From JAAYYM01 sp964638005 (GTDB lineage Bacteria; Bacillota; Clostridia; Lachnospirales; Lachnospiraceae), in assembly GCA_964638005.1 (NCBI GenBank), contig CAZWXS010000001.1, positions 62,001 through 126,000 on the forward strand: 64,000 bases of DNA, in the 5' to 3' direction. Each line of letters opens with the position of its first letter. Position 1 is the stretch's first letter. A program made the translations under genes and the position numbers. This document shows, in pieces, positions 25,764 through 33,868 of this stretch. The notes below the pieces were generated by a model, which saw only the letters and a program-made list of their open reading frames with translations, did not search any database and was not told the origin of the DNA.

Positions 25764-26813
25764 ATGAAAAAGTCACTCGTTTTAATGCTTTGTGTATGCC
25801 TTTGCCTGTCTGCTATAGGGTGTGGAAGCAAAGCATCCGCAAACGGCAAGGTTGTCGTTTACAATTGGGGCGAATACATCGACCCTGACGTACTGACCAT
25901 GTTTCAGGAAGAAACAGGTATTGAAGTTGTCTATGATGAATTTGAAACAAATGAAATCATGTATCCAAAGGTAGAAAGCGGTGCCTCAAAGTATGATGTC
26001 ATCTGTCCTTCCGATTACATGATTCAAAAGATGATTGACAATGATCTGCTTGCAGAAATCAACTTTGACAATGTTCCGAACAGCACTAATATCGGTGCTG
26101 ACTACTGGACACAGTCACAGCAGTTTGATCCCGAGAATAAATACTCTGTACCATATTGCTGGGGTACTGTCGGAATCCTCTACAATAAGACTATGGTATC
26201 AGAACCGGTAACCAGCTGGGGCGTACTTTGGGATGAGCAGTATAAAGATAACATTCTGATGCAGGATTCTGTACGTGATGCATTTATGGTCGCACTCTCC
26301 TATGCAGGATATCCCATCAATTCAACAGATTCTGCCCAACTGGAAGAGGCGCGCGATCTCTTGATTGAACAGAAGCCACTGACACAGGCTTATGTCATCG
26401 ATCAGGTCAGAGACAAGATGATCGGCGGTGAGGCTGCCATCGGAGTGATCTATTCCGGAGAAGCCATCTATACACAGCGTGAGAATCCGGATTTGGAATA
26501 TGTCATTCCGGAAGAAGGCACCAACATCTGGATTGATTCCTGGGTCATCCCCAAGAATGCAGAAAACAAGGAAAATGCTGAGAAGTTCATCGACTTCATG
26601 TGCCGCGCAGACATCGCACTTAAGAATTTTGATTACATTACATATTCAACACCGAATGATGCTGCCAAGGAATTGATTGAAGATGAGGATATCAAAAACA
26701 GTTCCATCGCATTCCCTGATCTGTCTCAATACAAATTATCCACCTTTACATACCTTGGTGAAGAAATGGACGAATACTACAATCAACTTTGGAAAGAAGT
26801 AAAATCAGAATAG
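25764..26813 (+). CDS. potD: Spermidine/putrescine-binding lipoprotein
   Basis: Extracytoplasmic binding protein delivering polyamines to PotBC. 349 residues from the ATG at 25764 (AAGGAG at seven bases; an ATG at 25749 overlaps potC but has no better site). Lipoprotein signal MKKSLVLMLCVCLCLSAIGC with lipobox Cys20. The mature part starts KVVVYNWGEYIDPDVL, the PotD/PotF family opening, followed by CPSDYMIQKM and SWVIPKNAENKENA. Last gene of potABCD; a strong terminator follows at 26827-26870. Confidence 0.95.
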   Translation: MKKSLVLMLCVCLCLSAIGCGSKASANGKVVVYNWGEYIDPDVLTMFQEETGIEVVYDEFETNEIMYPKVESGASKYDVICPSDYMIQKMIDNDLLAEINFDNVPNSTNIGADYWTQSQQFDPENKYSVPYCWGTVGILYNKTMVSEPVTSWGVLWDEQYKDNILMQDSVRDAFMVALSYAGYPINSTDSAQLEEARDLLIEQKPLTQAYVIDQVRDKMIGGEAAIGVIYSGEAIYTQRENPDLEYVIPEEGTNIWIDSWVIPKNAENKENAEKFIDFMCRADIALKNFDYITYSTPNDAAKELIEDEDIKNSSIAFPDLSQYKLSTFTYLGEEMDEYYNQLWKEVKSE

Positions 26814-26826
26814 GAATAAGAATAAG

Positions 26827-26870
26827 AAACAGAGCCGCTCAATCTTAATGATAAGCGGCTCTGTTTTAAT
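26827..26870 (+). terminator. Terminator after potD
   Basis: Perfect hairpin AAACAGAGCCGCT (26827-26839) with AGCGGCTCTGTTT (26854-26866), then T-rich TTTTAATTT. The A run on the left also lets it act for the convergent UPF0303 gene. Confidence 0.92.
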
Positions 26871-26904
26871 TTATGACACTTCTCTGTTCCTGCTCCGGTA
26901 CTGC

Positions 26905-27420
26905 TCAGTATGCATCTCTGATGCGCGGAACTTCGTCCGTATGCAGATATTTTGACAAACATTTGATTACAAGGTCATGATCTGCCACATGATTAAGCCC
27001 TGATACGATGACAGCTCCGATCACGCCTACTTCCTCTATCCGTATCGGAAAACCTCCGCCGGAATTGGCATATATGCTTTCATCCATATAGACATCCTGC
27101 ATCGTCCGATTCGTTTTCTCCAATTTTGTATACAGATACAGGCTGCTTGTTTCCGTATCTCGGACCGTATGGAACTTCCTCTCCAGCCAGTTTTCGTTGA
27201 TCGGTGTTTTTCCGTCAAACATATACTGAAAGACTGTCACACCATTATTCAATTTGATGCTGACTGCAACAGACAGCTCTCTTTTCTTTGCTTCTGTTAC
27301 AATGATGTTGCCCAATTCCCATGCATCTGCGTTGGTAAAATGTGTGAACTGAAGGATTTCTTCCTGCAGTTCCAGAATCTGCATGACCTCTTCCAGCGTC
27401 TTTTCTTTTTCCTCTGACAT
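26905..27420 (-). CDS. UPF0303 / heme-degrading-domain family protein
   Basis: 171 residues from the ATG at 27420 (GGAGG nine bases away; the ATG at 27426 is only three bases from it). Resembles the UPF0303 branch of the GlcG/HbpS-like family: a helical start, the EAKKRELSVAVSIKLNNGVTVF strand region, then GGGFPIRIEEVGVIGAVIVSGL and the closing DHDLVIKCL. Soluble, single domain, of usual length. Biochemical role is not established for the branch. Runs as a single gene convergent to potD; trpS lies 40 bases upstream on the same strand. Confidence 0.85.
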   Translation of the reverse strand: MSEEKEKTLEEVMQILELQEEILQFTHFTNADAWELGNIIVTEAKKRELSVAVSIKLNNGVTVFQYMFDGKTPINENWLERKFHTVRDTETSSLYLYTKLEKTNRTMQDVYMDESIYANSGGGFPIRIEEVGVIGAVIVSGLNHVADHDLVIKCLSKYLHTDEVPRIRDAY

Positions 27421-27460
27421 AACCATCAGCCTCCTTCTATATATGATTATCTATATATAA

Positions 27461-28465
27461 TTAGCGAATCCTGTCCGGAAATCCAACCTTACGCTGTACT
27501 TTCCGCAATGTTTTATTTGCATAATAATTTGCTTTTTCCCCATTTGCTTTGATCATTTGATCAATATAGTCCTTATCCTTGGACAACTCTGCCACCCTGT
27601 CCTGTACAGGCTTCAGAACCGATACAACGCTCTCGCCGACAGCCTCCTTGAAATCTCCGTATCCCTTGCCGTCAAACTCCTTCTCCACCTCCACAGGTGT
27701 CATACCCATGCAGGCCGAATAGATATCGATCAGATTCTTGACTCCCGGCTGCTCATCCCGATAACGAACCTGTGCCTCCGAATCCGTCACGGCACGCTTG
27801 AACTTCCTCATGATCGTATCCGGATCATCCAACAGATAAATACTTGCATTCGGGTTCTCATCCGATTTGCTCATTTTCCTTGCAGGATCCTGTAAACTCA
27901 TGATCTTGGCTCCGACCTTGCCCAAATAAGGCTCCGGAATGGTGAATACATCTCCGTAGATTCCGTTGAATCTCTGTGCAATATCTCTTGTTATCTCCAG
28001 ATGCTGTATCTGATCCACACCGACCGGAACAACATCCGACTGAAACAGCAAAATATCCGCCGCCATCAATACCGGATATGTAAACAGTCCTGCGTTGATG
28101 TTATCCGCATGCTTGGCTGACTTGTCCTTGAACTGTGTCATTCTGCTCAGTTCGCCCATGTAGGTATAGCAGTTCAGTATCCATGATAACTCTGCATGAC
28201 CTGATACATGTGACTGGTAATAGATGCAATTCTTTTCCGGATCCAGTCCCGCCGCAATATATAATGTCAGCAATGCTCTCGCTCTTTTCCTGAGCTCCGC
28301 CGGATCCTGCCTGATTGTGATGGAATGCAAATCCACCACACAATAAAAGCATTCGTACTCATCGCTGAGCGTGACCCAGTTCTTCAATGCTCCCAGATAA
28401 TTGCCCAGAGTCAGATTACCGGTTGCCTGCATTCCGCTGAATAGTATTTTCTTATCGTCTATCAT
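27461..28465 (-). CDS. trpS: Tryptophanyl-tRNA synthetase
   Basis: Charges tRNA-Trp; class Ic synthetase, cytoplasmic. 334 residues, normal length. The HIGH-equivalent is TGNLTLGNYLGAL and the KMSKS loop is KMSKSDENPNAS, both intact, with PVGVDQIQHLE for substrate binding. The ATG overlaps the stop of the GlgX-like gene by four bases (ATGA), so it is probably translated after that protein from the same mRNA. No T-box or trp leader was found before it, which is unusual for Firmicutes synthetases, though the operon leader holds the 51-bp repeats. Confidence 0.96.
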   Translation of the reverse strand: MIDDKKILFSGMQATGNLTLGNYLGALKNWVTLSDEYECFYCVVDLHSITIRQDPAELRKRARALLTLYIAAGLDPEKNCIYYQSHVSGHAELSWILNCYTYMGELSRMTQFKDKSAKHADNINAGLFTYPVLMAADILLFQSDVVPVGVDQIQHLEITRDIAQRFNGIYGDVFTIPEPYLGKVGAKIMSLQDPARKMSKSDENPNASIYLLDDPDTIMRKFKRAVTDSEAQVRYRDEQPGVKNLIDIYSACMGMTPVEVEKEFDGKGYGDFKEAVGESVVSVLKPVQDRVAELSKDKDYIDQMIKANGEKANYYANKTLRKVQRKVGFPDRIR

Positions 28466-30459
28466 TTTCGTTCTACCGTGCCTTTCACATCTTTTTTATT
28501 CCGCTTCACATCATAGCACAAAGTGTTTTCAAGTGCAATCAGTACCACGGTCGTTCTGTCTGCCACAATCAGCTTTTCCTGATTGGACAGCAGGATTTCT
28601 TCGCCATCCTCATAAAAATCACAGCCGTTCTTTGCTCCGGTATCCACTTTGATATACCACTGCATTGCCTTAGGCAGCTTCGGCAGCCCGAACTCATGAA
28701 TGTCCCAATGCATATTGCATGCGATAAAGAAGAAATTATCCTCTTCTGTTCTGCTCCTCATGGCATACTTGCCGCACAACATCACGCCGATATGACGAAT
28801 ATGGTTATCAAACTTTGGATACCATGCCGAATCTCCATGGTATGACAGATCCGGATATCCGCAGGAGATATAATCCATAATCCGCAGTTCCTCCGATCTG
28901 TGCAGGATCGGATGTGCCTTCCTGAGTGAAATCATATGCTTCGTGAATTCATATATTTCCTGACTGAAACGGTTCTTTCCCCATACGACCCAGGCCGTAG
29001 CATTGTCCTGACAATATGGATTGTTATTGCCTCCCTGTGTATTGGCAGCCTCATCTCCGGCAAGCAGCATTGGAGTTCCCTGACTTAAGAACAGAAATAC
29101 AAGTGCATTCTTCATCTGCTTCTTGCGTAATGCCAATACGGCTTTCTTCTGCGTCGGTCCCTCTATACCACAGTTCCAGCTGTAATTGTAATTATTGCCG
29201 TCCCGATTCTCTTCGCCGTTTGCTTCATTGTGTTTGAAATCATACGAAACCAGATCGTAAAGCGTGAATCCCTCATACTGTGTCATATAGTTGATCACAC
29301 CGGTTTCCTGCGGTATCCGCCTCATGCGATATGTAAATGCCTGCAGCATATCCTCATCACTCTTCAGAAATCTTCTCATATCACATGAAAACTCTTGATT
29401 GTAGAGGGCAAGGTTCTTGATTTTTCCATGAAACGCTCTCTTATAGATTTCCTCTACATCAAAATCATAATAATAAATCTTCGTATCTGCAAGCACAGGG
29501 TTGGTCGCGATCAAAGTCACCGGAAGTTCCTCGCCCTGCAGATGCACACCGTCAATGTGGTACTCTAACACCCAATACCGGATACAATCCAATATCAGAT
29601 TTCGATTCACACATTTCGGGAAATAGAACTGCATGACCACTTCAATGCCTGCCTTGTGCAATGCTTTGACCATATCCTTGAATTCTGCCGCCGCATCTCT
29701 GTCATATGCGTACGAGGCCTTAGGCGTGAAATAGAAGCCTTCTGTAAAGCCCCAGTAATTGATTTCATAGACTCTCTCTGTCTTGGAACCCTCATCTTCT
29801 TTTTTTTCATACTTCGGATGACCGCTCGGCAACAAATCCTCCTCGTCAGCCAATTCATAAAAATCATAAGCTGGAAGCAGTTCAATCTGGTTGATACCGA
29901 GTTCCTTCAGATATGGAATCCTCTCAATGATACCGCGAAATGTTCCTTTCGCCTTGACCCCCGATGAACTATGTCTGGTAAATCCGCGCACATGAATCGA
30001 ATACATAATAACCTGTTCAAACGGATATCTCGGAGACTGATCCCCCTGCCAGTCATATTCACATACGGTTACCCGAGAATGCATCTCATTCTCATCCCTG
30101 CTGCAGCCGACACCCCACTGCTCTCTTCCTGTCAGACTGACGGAATACGGATCAATCCATGGCACATCATCCACAACATACGCATACTCAAACTCTGTTT
30201 CCTTTAATCCCTCTATCCTGACACTGTAGACTGTTCCGACAGCATACTCCCCGCCAAGCGGAATCCGTAAAAAAGCCTCTTTGCTTCCGCACTGAAACAA
30301 ATGCAATATACACTTGCACTCCCGATGAAGACTGACAGCAAAATTGATACCTTTTCCGATTTTCGTGACACCCAGCGGATATGGATTGCCCGGCATGATA
30401 CGGTATTTTGTCTGATCTGTCCTTGGTATTGTATTCACAGCCTTCATGTCGTGTACCAT
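28462..30459 (-). CDS. GlgX-like GH13 protein, catalytically degenerate
   Basis: 665 residues related to isoamylase-type debranching enzymes: N-terminal CBM48-like domain (about 20-115), a barrel entered at VIMYSIHVRGFTRHSSSG, and GlgX-specific segments LVSYDFKHNEANGEEN and GNNNPYCQDNATAW. The catalytic regions are replaced: region I IEVVMQFYFPKC (272-283) lacks Asp, Asn and His; region II DGVHLQGE (303-310) has Gln for the nucleophile Asp and His for Arg; the region III area has no Glu equivalent; region IV has Y395-E396 where active enzymes have His-Asp. The part between regions I and II is also short. The frame is fully open and conserved elsewhere, so this looks like a maintained pseudoenzyme, perhaps glucan-binding. 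Start could also be ATG 30447. Overlaps trpS. Confidence 0.85.
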   Translation of the reverse strand: MVHDMKAVNTIPRTDQTKYRIMPGNPYPLGVTKIGKGINFAVSLHRECKCILHLFQCGSKEAFLRIPLGGEYAVGTVYSVRIEGLKETEFEYAYVVDDVPWIDPYSVSLTGREQWGVGCSRDENEMHSRVTVCEYDWQGDQSPRYPFEQVIMYSIHVRGFTRHSSSGVKAKGTFRGIIERIPYLKELGINQIELLPAYDFYELADEEDLLPSGHPKYEKKEDEGSKTERVYEINYWGFTEGFYFTPKASYAYDRDAAAEFKDMVKALHKAGIEVVMQFYFPKCVNRNLILDCIRYWVLEYHIDGVHLQGEELPVTLIATNPVLADTKIYYYDFDVEEIYKRAFHGKIKNLALYNQEFSCDMRRFLKSDEDMLQAFTYRMRRIPQETGVINYMTQYEGFTLYDLVSYDFKHNEANGEENRDGNNYNYSWNCGIEGPTQKKAVLALRKKQMKNALVFLFLSQGTPMLLAGDEAANTQGGNNNPYCQDNATAWVVWGKNRFSQEIYEFTKHMISLRKAHPILHRSEELRIMDYISCGYPDLSYHGDSAWYPKFDNHIRHIGVMLCGKYAMRSRTEEDNFFFIACNMHWDIHEFGLPKLPKAMQWYIKVDTGAKNGCDFYEDGEEILLSNQEKLIVADRTTVVLIALENTLCYDVKRNKKDVKGTVERK

Positions 30460-30472
30460 CCTTTATCATTGT

Positions 30473-30613
30473 ATCTCATTGCTTCGCAACGAGAGCTCTC
30501 CCTTAATTATACTTATTAAGGGCATCTCATTGCTTCGCAACGAGAGCTCTCCCTTAATTATACTTATTAAGGGCATCTCATTGCTTCGCAACGAGAGCTC
30601 TCCCTTAATTATA
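30473..30613. repeat. Tandem 51-bp palindromic repeat (2.8 copies)
   Basis: Copies at 30473-30523, 30524-30574 and 30575-30613 (partial), essentially identical. Each has three nested palindromes: CTCATTGC-TTC-GCAACGAG (one mismatch on plus, G-U on the minus transcript), the perfect GAGAGCTCTC, and CCCTTAAT-7 bases-ATTAAGGG. Since 51 is a multiple of three, both strands stay open across it, giving false 17-residue repeat proteins. It lies in the 5' leader of the GlgX-like/trpS operon, after the Sir2 terminator. Confidence 0.93.
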
Positions 30614-30635
30614 ACATATTCACAGCCCCTCTGTA

Positions 30636-30680
30636 AAACGAAGAGGGTATACTGTGAGTGAGTCAGTATACCCTCTTTTG
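30636..30680. terminator. Terminator after the Sir2-like gene
   Basis: Thirteen-bp perfect stem AGAGGGTATACTG (30642-30654) with CAGTATACCCTCT (30664-30676). On the minus strand it is followed by TCGTTTTAC, on the plus by TTTTGTATT. It ends Sir2 transcripts before the repeat array. Confidence 0.82.
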
Positions 30681-30699
30681 TATTATGTACTGTCATTAC

Positions 30700-31434
30700 T
30701 CAAACCACTAACGGCAGGAGATCCTTTACCTCGCTGTAAATGCACAAATCAGCCTGCTTGTCTGTAAAATGTTCATTCTTTGTAATCAAGATCAGTTGAT
30801 TTCCTGTATAATAATTCGTAAATGTCTTCACCATCGGATGGTTCAGATTGATGCCGAGCACCATGATCATGTCTGCCTGTGCACTGACATTTGCCGCCTC
30901 GGTCATTCGGTCGTTACGCATCATTTCTCCCTGTAGCTTTACCATGGGTCTGATTGGGGATTTGCATACGTCACACAACGGAACTCCGATTGCATTTTTC
31001 ATATATTCTGCGGAGTACCTCTTGCCACACTTAGGACATCTGTTATCATGTATGGAACCGTGCAGTTCGATTACATTCTTGACTCCCGCCTGTACTGCCA
31101 TACTCTGGATATTGTGTGTGATACATGCCTTTAGCTTCCCCTGCTTCTCAAGCTTGATCAATGCAGTATATGCCTCACTCGGTCTTACATCCAGATGCAG
31201 ACATTCCTTTTTATAATACTCATAAAACAATTCTGTCCTTGTACTTAGGAAAACAGCTGAATAGATTTCTTCCGGAGAATACTTGTATTCCCTTTCGACA
31301 CGGTATGCCTCCTCATTGCTCCATCTGTTCGGCAAGCCGCACTCCATGCCCATTCCGACTCCAAGCATGCAGACTATGTTATTCGTATTTTGAATCATCT
31401 TCTTCAGTTTCTCGATTTTATCCAAATTATCCAT
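30700..31434 (-). CDS. Sir2-like (sirtuin-fold) protein with altered NAD site
   Basis: 244 residues with sirtuin layout: Rossmann core, zinc module with four cysteines (C133, C136, C154, C157) and the catalytic His of ELHGS (H125). The NAD-binding motifs differ: GAGxSxxSGIPDFR reads GVGMGMECGLPNRW (25-38), losing both Ser and the DFR triplet, and the QNID motif reads HNIQ (107-110), with Gln for Asp. Activity as a deacetylase is therefore doubtful; mono-ADP-ribosyl or ligand-binding roles remain open. Monocistronic: own promoter (31493-31521), terminator (30636-30680), ribosome site GGGGAACTTC. Confidence 0.82.
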   Translation of the reverse strand: MDNLDKIEKLKKMIQNTNNIVCMLGVGMGMECGLPNRWSNEEAYRVEREYKYSPEEIYSAVFLSTRTELFYEYYKKECLHLDVRPSEAYTALIKLEKQGKLKACITHNIQSMAVQAGVKNVIELHGSIHDNRCPKCGKRYSAEYMKNAIGVPLCDVCKSPIRPMVKLQGEMMRNDRMTEAANVSAQADMIMVLGINLNHPMVKTFTNYYTGNQLILITKNEHFTDKQADLCIYSEVKDLLPLVV

Positions 31435-31492
31435 GAAGTTCCCCTATAACACTCTAAAATACGACTGTAAATGATATACTCTTTCCTTATTC

Positions 31493-31521
31493 ATTTTAAG
31501 TACAATTCCTTTCATTGTCAA
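31493..31521 (-). promoter_or_regulatory. Promoter for the Sir2-like gene
   Basis: Minus strand: perfect -35 TTGACA (31521-31516), 17-base spacer, -10 TAAAAT (31498-31493). Leader to ATG 31434 about 50 bases. Confidence 0.75.
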
Positions 31522-31580
31522 TAAAATTAGTAAAATAAAAAAAATAAAACTTTCTGTCGAAAACATTCTCACAATTATCC

Positions 31581-31609
31581 TTGAAAAATAAACATATTTT
31601 GTGTAGAAT
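31581..31609 (+). promoter_or_regulatory. Promoter for the DUF1292 gene
   Basis: -35 TTGAAA (31581-31586), 17-base spacer, -10 TAGAAT (31604-31609). Leader to ATG 31673 about 55 bases, holding AAGGAG. Confidence 0.7.
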
Positions 31610-31672
31610 GGTAATATCAATATCAGTCGTGATAAAAGACTACATAATTATGTGCAAGGAAAGGAGTCCCCT

Positions 31673-32005
31673 ATGGATAAACAGGAAAATACAAACGGAT
31701 ATGAGACTGAGCAAGATGAAGATATGACCGTTGAATTGGAATTGGACGATGGCAGCAAGGTCAATTGTGCTATTATAACAATACTTACTGTAGCCGAAAA
31801 GGATTATATCGCTCTGCTTCCACTTGATGAAAAAGGTGAAAGTGCTGATGGCGAGGTATGGTTTTATGAATATGAAGAGGATGAAAATGATGTAAATGCA
31901 GAGCCTACTCTGTCATACATTGAAGACGATGCGGTATATGAAGCAGTTGCCGATGCCTTTGATGAGTTCCTCGACAACGAAGAGTTTGACGAGACCGAAG
32001 TCTAG
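31673..32005 (+). CDS. DUF1292 domain protein
   Basis: 110 residues from the ATG at 31673, six bases after AAGGAG; an in-frame ATG at 31652 lacks a site. Very acidic, with the DUF1292 core: MTVELELDDGSKVNCAIITILTV, DYIALLPL, then WFYEYEED and a closing FDEFLDNEEF. Members are small soluble proteins of unknown role, widespread in Firmicutes. Here it is a single gene with its own promoter and a strong terminator, not in the frequent yrzL-yrrK-DUF1292 cluster. Confidence 0.88.
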   Translation: MDKQENTNGYETEQDEDMTVELELDDGSKVNCAIITILTVAEKDYIALLPLDEKGESADGEVWFYEYEEDENDVNAEPTLSYIEDDAVYEAVADAFDEFLDNEEFDETEV

Positions 32006-32040
32006 TATATAAGATATAAAGGCGTACCTATACGGGTAAT

Positions 32041-32084
32041 CATAATAATCCCGGGTCACTCAAGTGACCCGGGATTATATTATT
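32041..32084. terminator. Bidirectional terminator, DUF1292 / nucleoside operon
   Basis: Sixteen-bp perfect inverted repeat ATAATCCCGGGTCACT (32045-32060) and AGTGACCCGGGATTAT (32063-32078), two bases between the arms. Ends both the DUF1292 transcript and the converging nucleoside salvage operon. Confidence 0.9.
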
Positions 32085-32126
32085 TGCCTCGAACAATTTT
32101 TCAATCTATTGTCCATACAACGGTTC

Positions 32127-33401
32127 TTATTTTTTCAACCTGTCCATGATTTCGTTTGCCTTCCGATATATCTCTTCCTGATCTGCTCCGATATTGTAAT
32201 TGCCATCCTCATACAGTATCTTACCATGAATCATCGTCATCTTAATGTTCTGCTTGCTGCCGCTGTACACGATGTTCTTGACGATATTATTGATTGGCTG
32301 CATATTCGGCTGGTGCATATCGATCATGATGATATCTGCCAATTTTCCCTCTGCAAGTACATCACAGTCATTAAGCCCCATGGCTTTGGCTCCGCCTACT
32401 GTTGCCATTTCAAGTACTTTAATGGCATCTACCGCCGAAGCATCGTTCGCCTTTAACTTCGCAAGTCCCGTCACTAAGAACATTTCTCTGAACATATCCA
32501 GACAGTTGTTGCTTGCCGGTCCGTCCGTTCCGATTGCTACATTGATTCCTGCATCCAGGAATTTCTGAATCGGAGCAATACCGCTTGCAAGCTTCGTATT
32601 GGATCCCGGATTGGTAACAACCGTCATGCCTCTCTTCTTGAAAATCGCAATGTCCTCATCTGTCACATGAACACAGTGATAACCGCCACCGCCATAATCA
32701 AACATTCCCAGAGAATCCAGAAATACCGTCGGCGTCATATTGTAACGTTCCACACAACCTGCAACTTCCTCTGTAGTTTCGGAATTATGCGTAAAGATCG
32801 GAGCCTGATACTTATGTGCCAATGCCACGATTTGCTCCAGAAGTTCCTTTGTACAGGTATACTCCGCATGAAAGCCTAGTACAAAACTCGTCAAAGGATT
32901 CCCGTCATTCAACTTCTTGAAACGCTCCTCCAGCACCTCTATCGTCGGTCCGAACTTATTGATTCCGCTTGTCTGTACGATCCTCATTCCGGTATCCTGA
33001 CACGCTCTCGCAATGGCTTCCGGTTCCAGATACATTTCAAATACAGAAGTAATTCCGCTTGTCAGATACTCCATGATTGCAAGTCTTGTCAGTTCATAGA
33101 CATCCTCCGGCTGCATCTTCCCTTCGATTGGGAATATCTGCTGTTCCAGCCAGTCTAATAACGGCAGGTCATCTGCCAGTGAACGCATTCCTGTCATTGC
33201 TGAATGCGTATGCGCATTCTTGAATCCGGGCATCAATACATTTTCCTTTGCATCAATCTCTCTGTCCCACAGAACTGCTCCGGCATCCTTTCCCGAACCT
33301 ACATATGTGATTCTGGCATCCTGTACCCAAACCTCACCGATAAAGATATCGCTGTTTTTCTGCATGGTTAAGATTCTGGCATTATAAAATCTGATATTCA
33401 T
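32127..33401 (-). CDS. Amidohydrolase (MTA/SAH deaminase-like)
   Basis: Zinc amidohydrolase acting on a purine nucleoside derivative such as 5-methylthioadenosine, S-adenosylhomocysteine or 5'-deoxyadenosine, giving the inosine form. 424 residues from the ATG at 33401; the ATG at 33410 sits directly against the ribosome site AGGAGA. Metal ligands are present: HTHSAM (His-x-His), HAEYT, the THNSET region and Asp in GTDGPASNNCLD. Last gene of the nucleoside salvage operon, 23 bases after cdd. Substrate cannot be settled from sequence; the operon supports a purine nucleoside. Confidence 0.85.
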   Translation of the reverse strand: MNIRFYNARILTMQKNSDIFIGEVWVQDARITYVGSGKDAGAVLWDREIDAKENVLMPGFKNAHTHSAMTGMRSLADDLPLLDWLEQQIFPIEGKMQPEDVYELTRLAIMEYLTSGITSVFEMYLEPEAIARACQDTGMRIVQTSGINKFGPTIEVLEERFKKLNDGNPLTSFVLGFHAEYTCTKELLEQIVALAHKYQAPIFTHNSETTEEVAGCVERYNMTPTVFLDSLGMFDYGGGGYHCVHVTDEDIAIFKKRGMTVVTNPGSNTKLASGIAPIQKFLDAGINVAIGTDGPASNNCLDMFREMFLVTGLAKLKANDASAVDAIKVLEMATVGGAKAMGLNDCDVLAEGKLADIIMIDMHQPNMQPINNIVKNIVYSGSKQNIKMTMIHGKILYEDGNYNIGADQEEIYRKANEIMDRLKK

Positions 33402-33423
33402 ATTGCACATTCTCCTCTGTTTT

Positions 33424-33849
33424 CTATTGCGACAAGATTCCGGGGCCGAAGCCTTCCGGTAATAATTTGCCCAAATTATATTTCTTATAGTCTGACTCCG
33501 ATATCGCCGTTATGATCATAAATGTCTCCGGATTGCAGAACTCCATCATAACCTGCCTGCATACACCGCACGGAAATGCATAGCTGTCTGCCTTTTCCTC
33601 ATACCCGCCAATGATTGCAATCGCCTCGAACTCCCGCTCTCCTTCACTGACTGCCTTGAAGAAAGCTGTTCTTTCCGCACAATTTGTCGGACCATACGCC
33701 GCATTTTCTATATTACAGCCGGTATAAATCTTGCCGGATTTCGAGAGCAATGCCGCTCCAACCTTGTATTTGGAATATGGCGTATATGCATACTCTCTTG
33801 CTTTCATTGCCTCACGTATCAACTGCATATCTTCCATTCTCTGTACCAT
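33424..33849 (-). CDS. cdd: Cytidine deaminase
   Basis: Zinc enzyme turning cytidine and deoxycytidine into uridine and deoxyuridine. 141 residues, the usual length of the homotetrameric type. Zinc/catalytic motifs CNIENAAYGPTNCAERTA (Cys and the catalytic Glu) and PCGVCRQ (two Cys) are intact. Two starts are possible (33849 or 33837); ribosome sites are weak for both. It lies 19 bases after the permease gene in the nucleoside operon. Confidence 0.94.
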   Translation of the reverse strand: MVQRMEDMQLIREAMKAREYAYTPYSKYKVGAALLSKSGKIYTGCNIENAAYGPTNCAERTAFFKAVSEGEREFEAIAIIGGYEEKADSYAFPCGVCRQVMMEFCNPETFMIITAISESDYKKYNLGKLLPEGFGPGILSQ

Positions 33850-33868
33850 TCTTTCTTATAAATTCAGA

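Noticed and set aside
30473..30613. CRISPR-like array
   Set aside because: The copies are directly abutting with no unique spacers, and no cas genes are near.
30446..30696. Small open frames on both strands with a 17-residue repeat (such as LLRNESSPLI and LSLRSNEMPL)
   Set aside because: They arise only because the 51-bp palindromic repeat is a multiple of three; no ribosome site or plausible protein on either strand.
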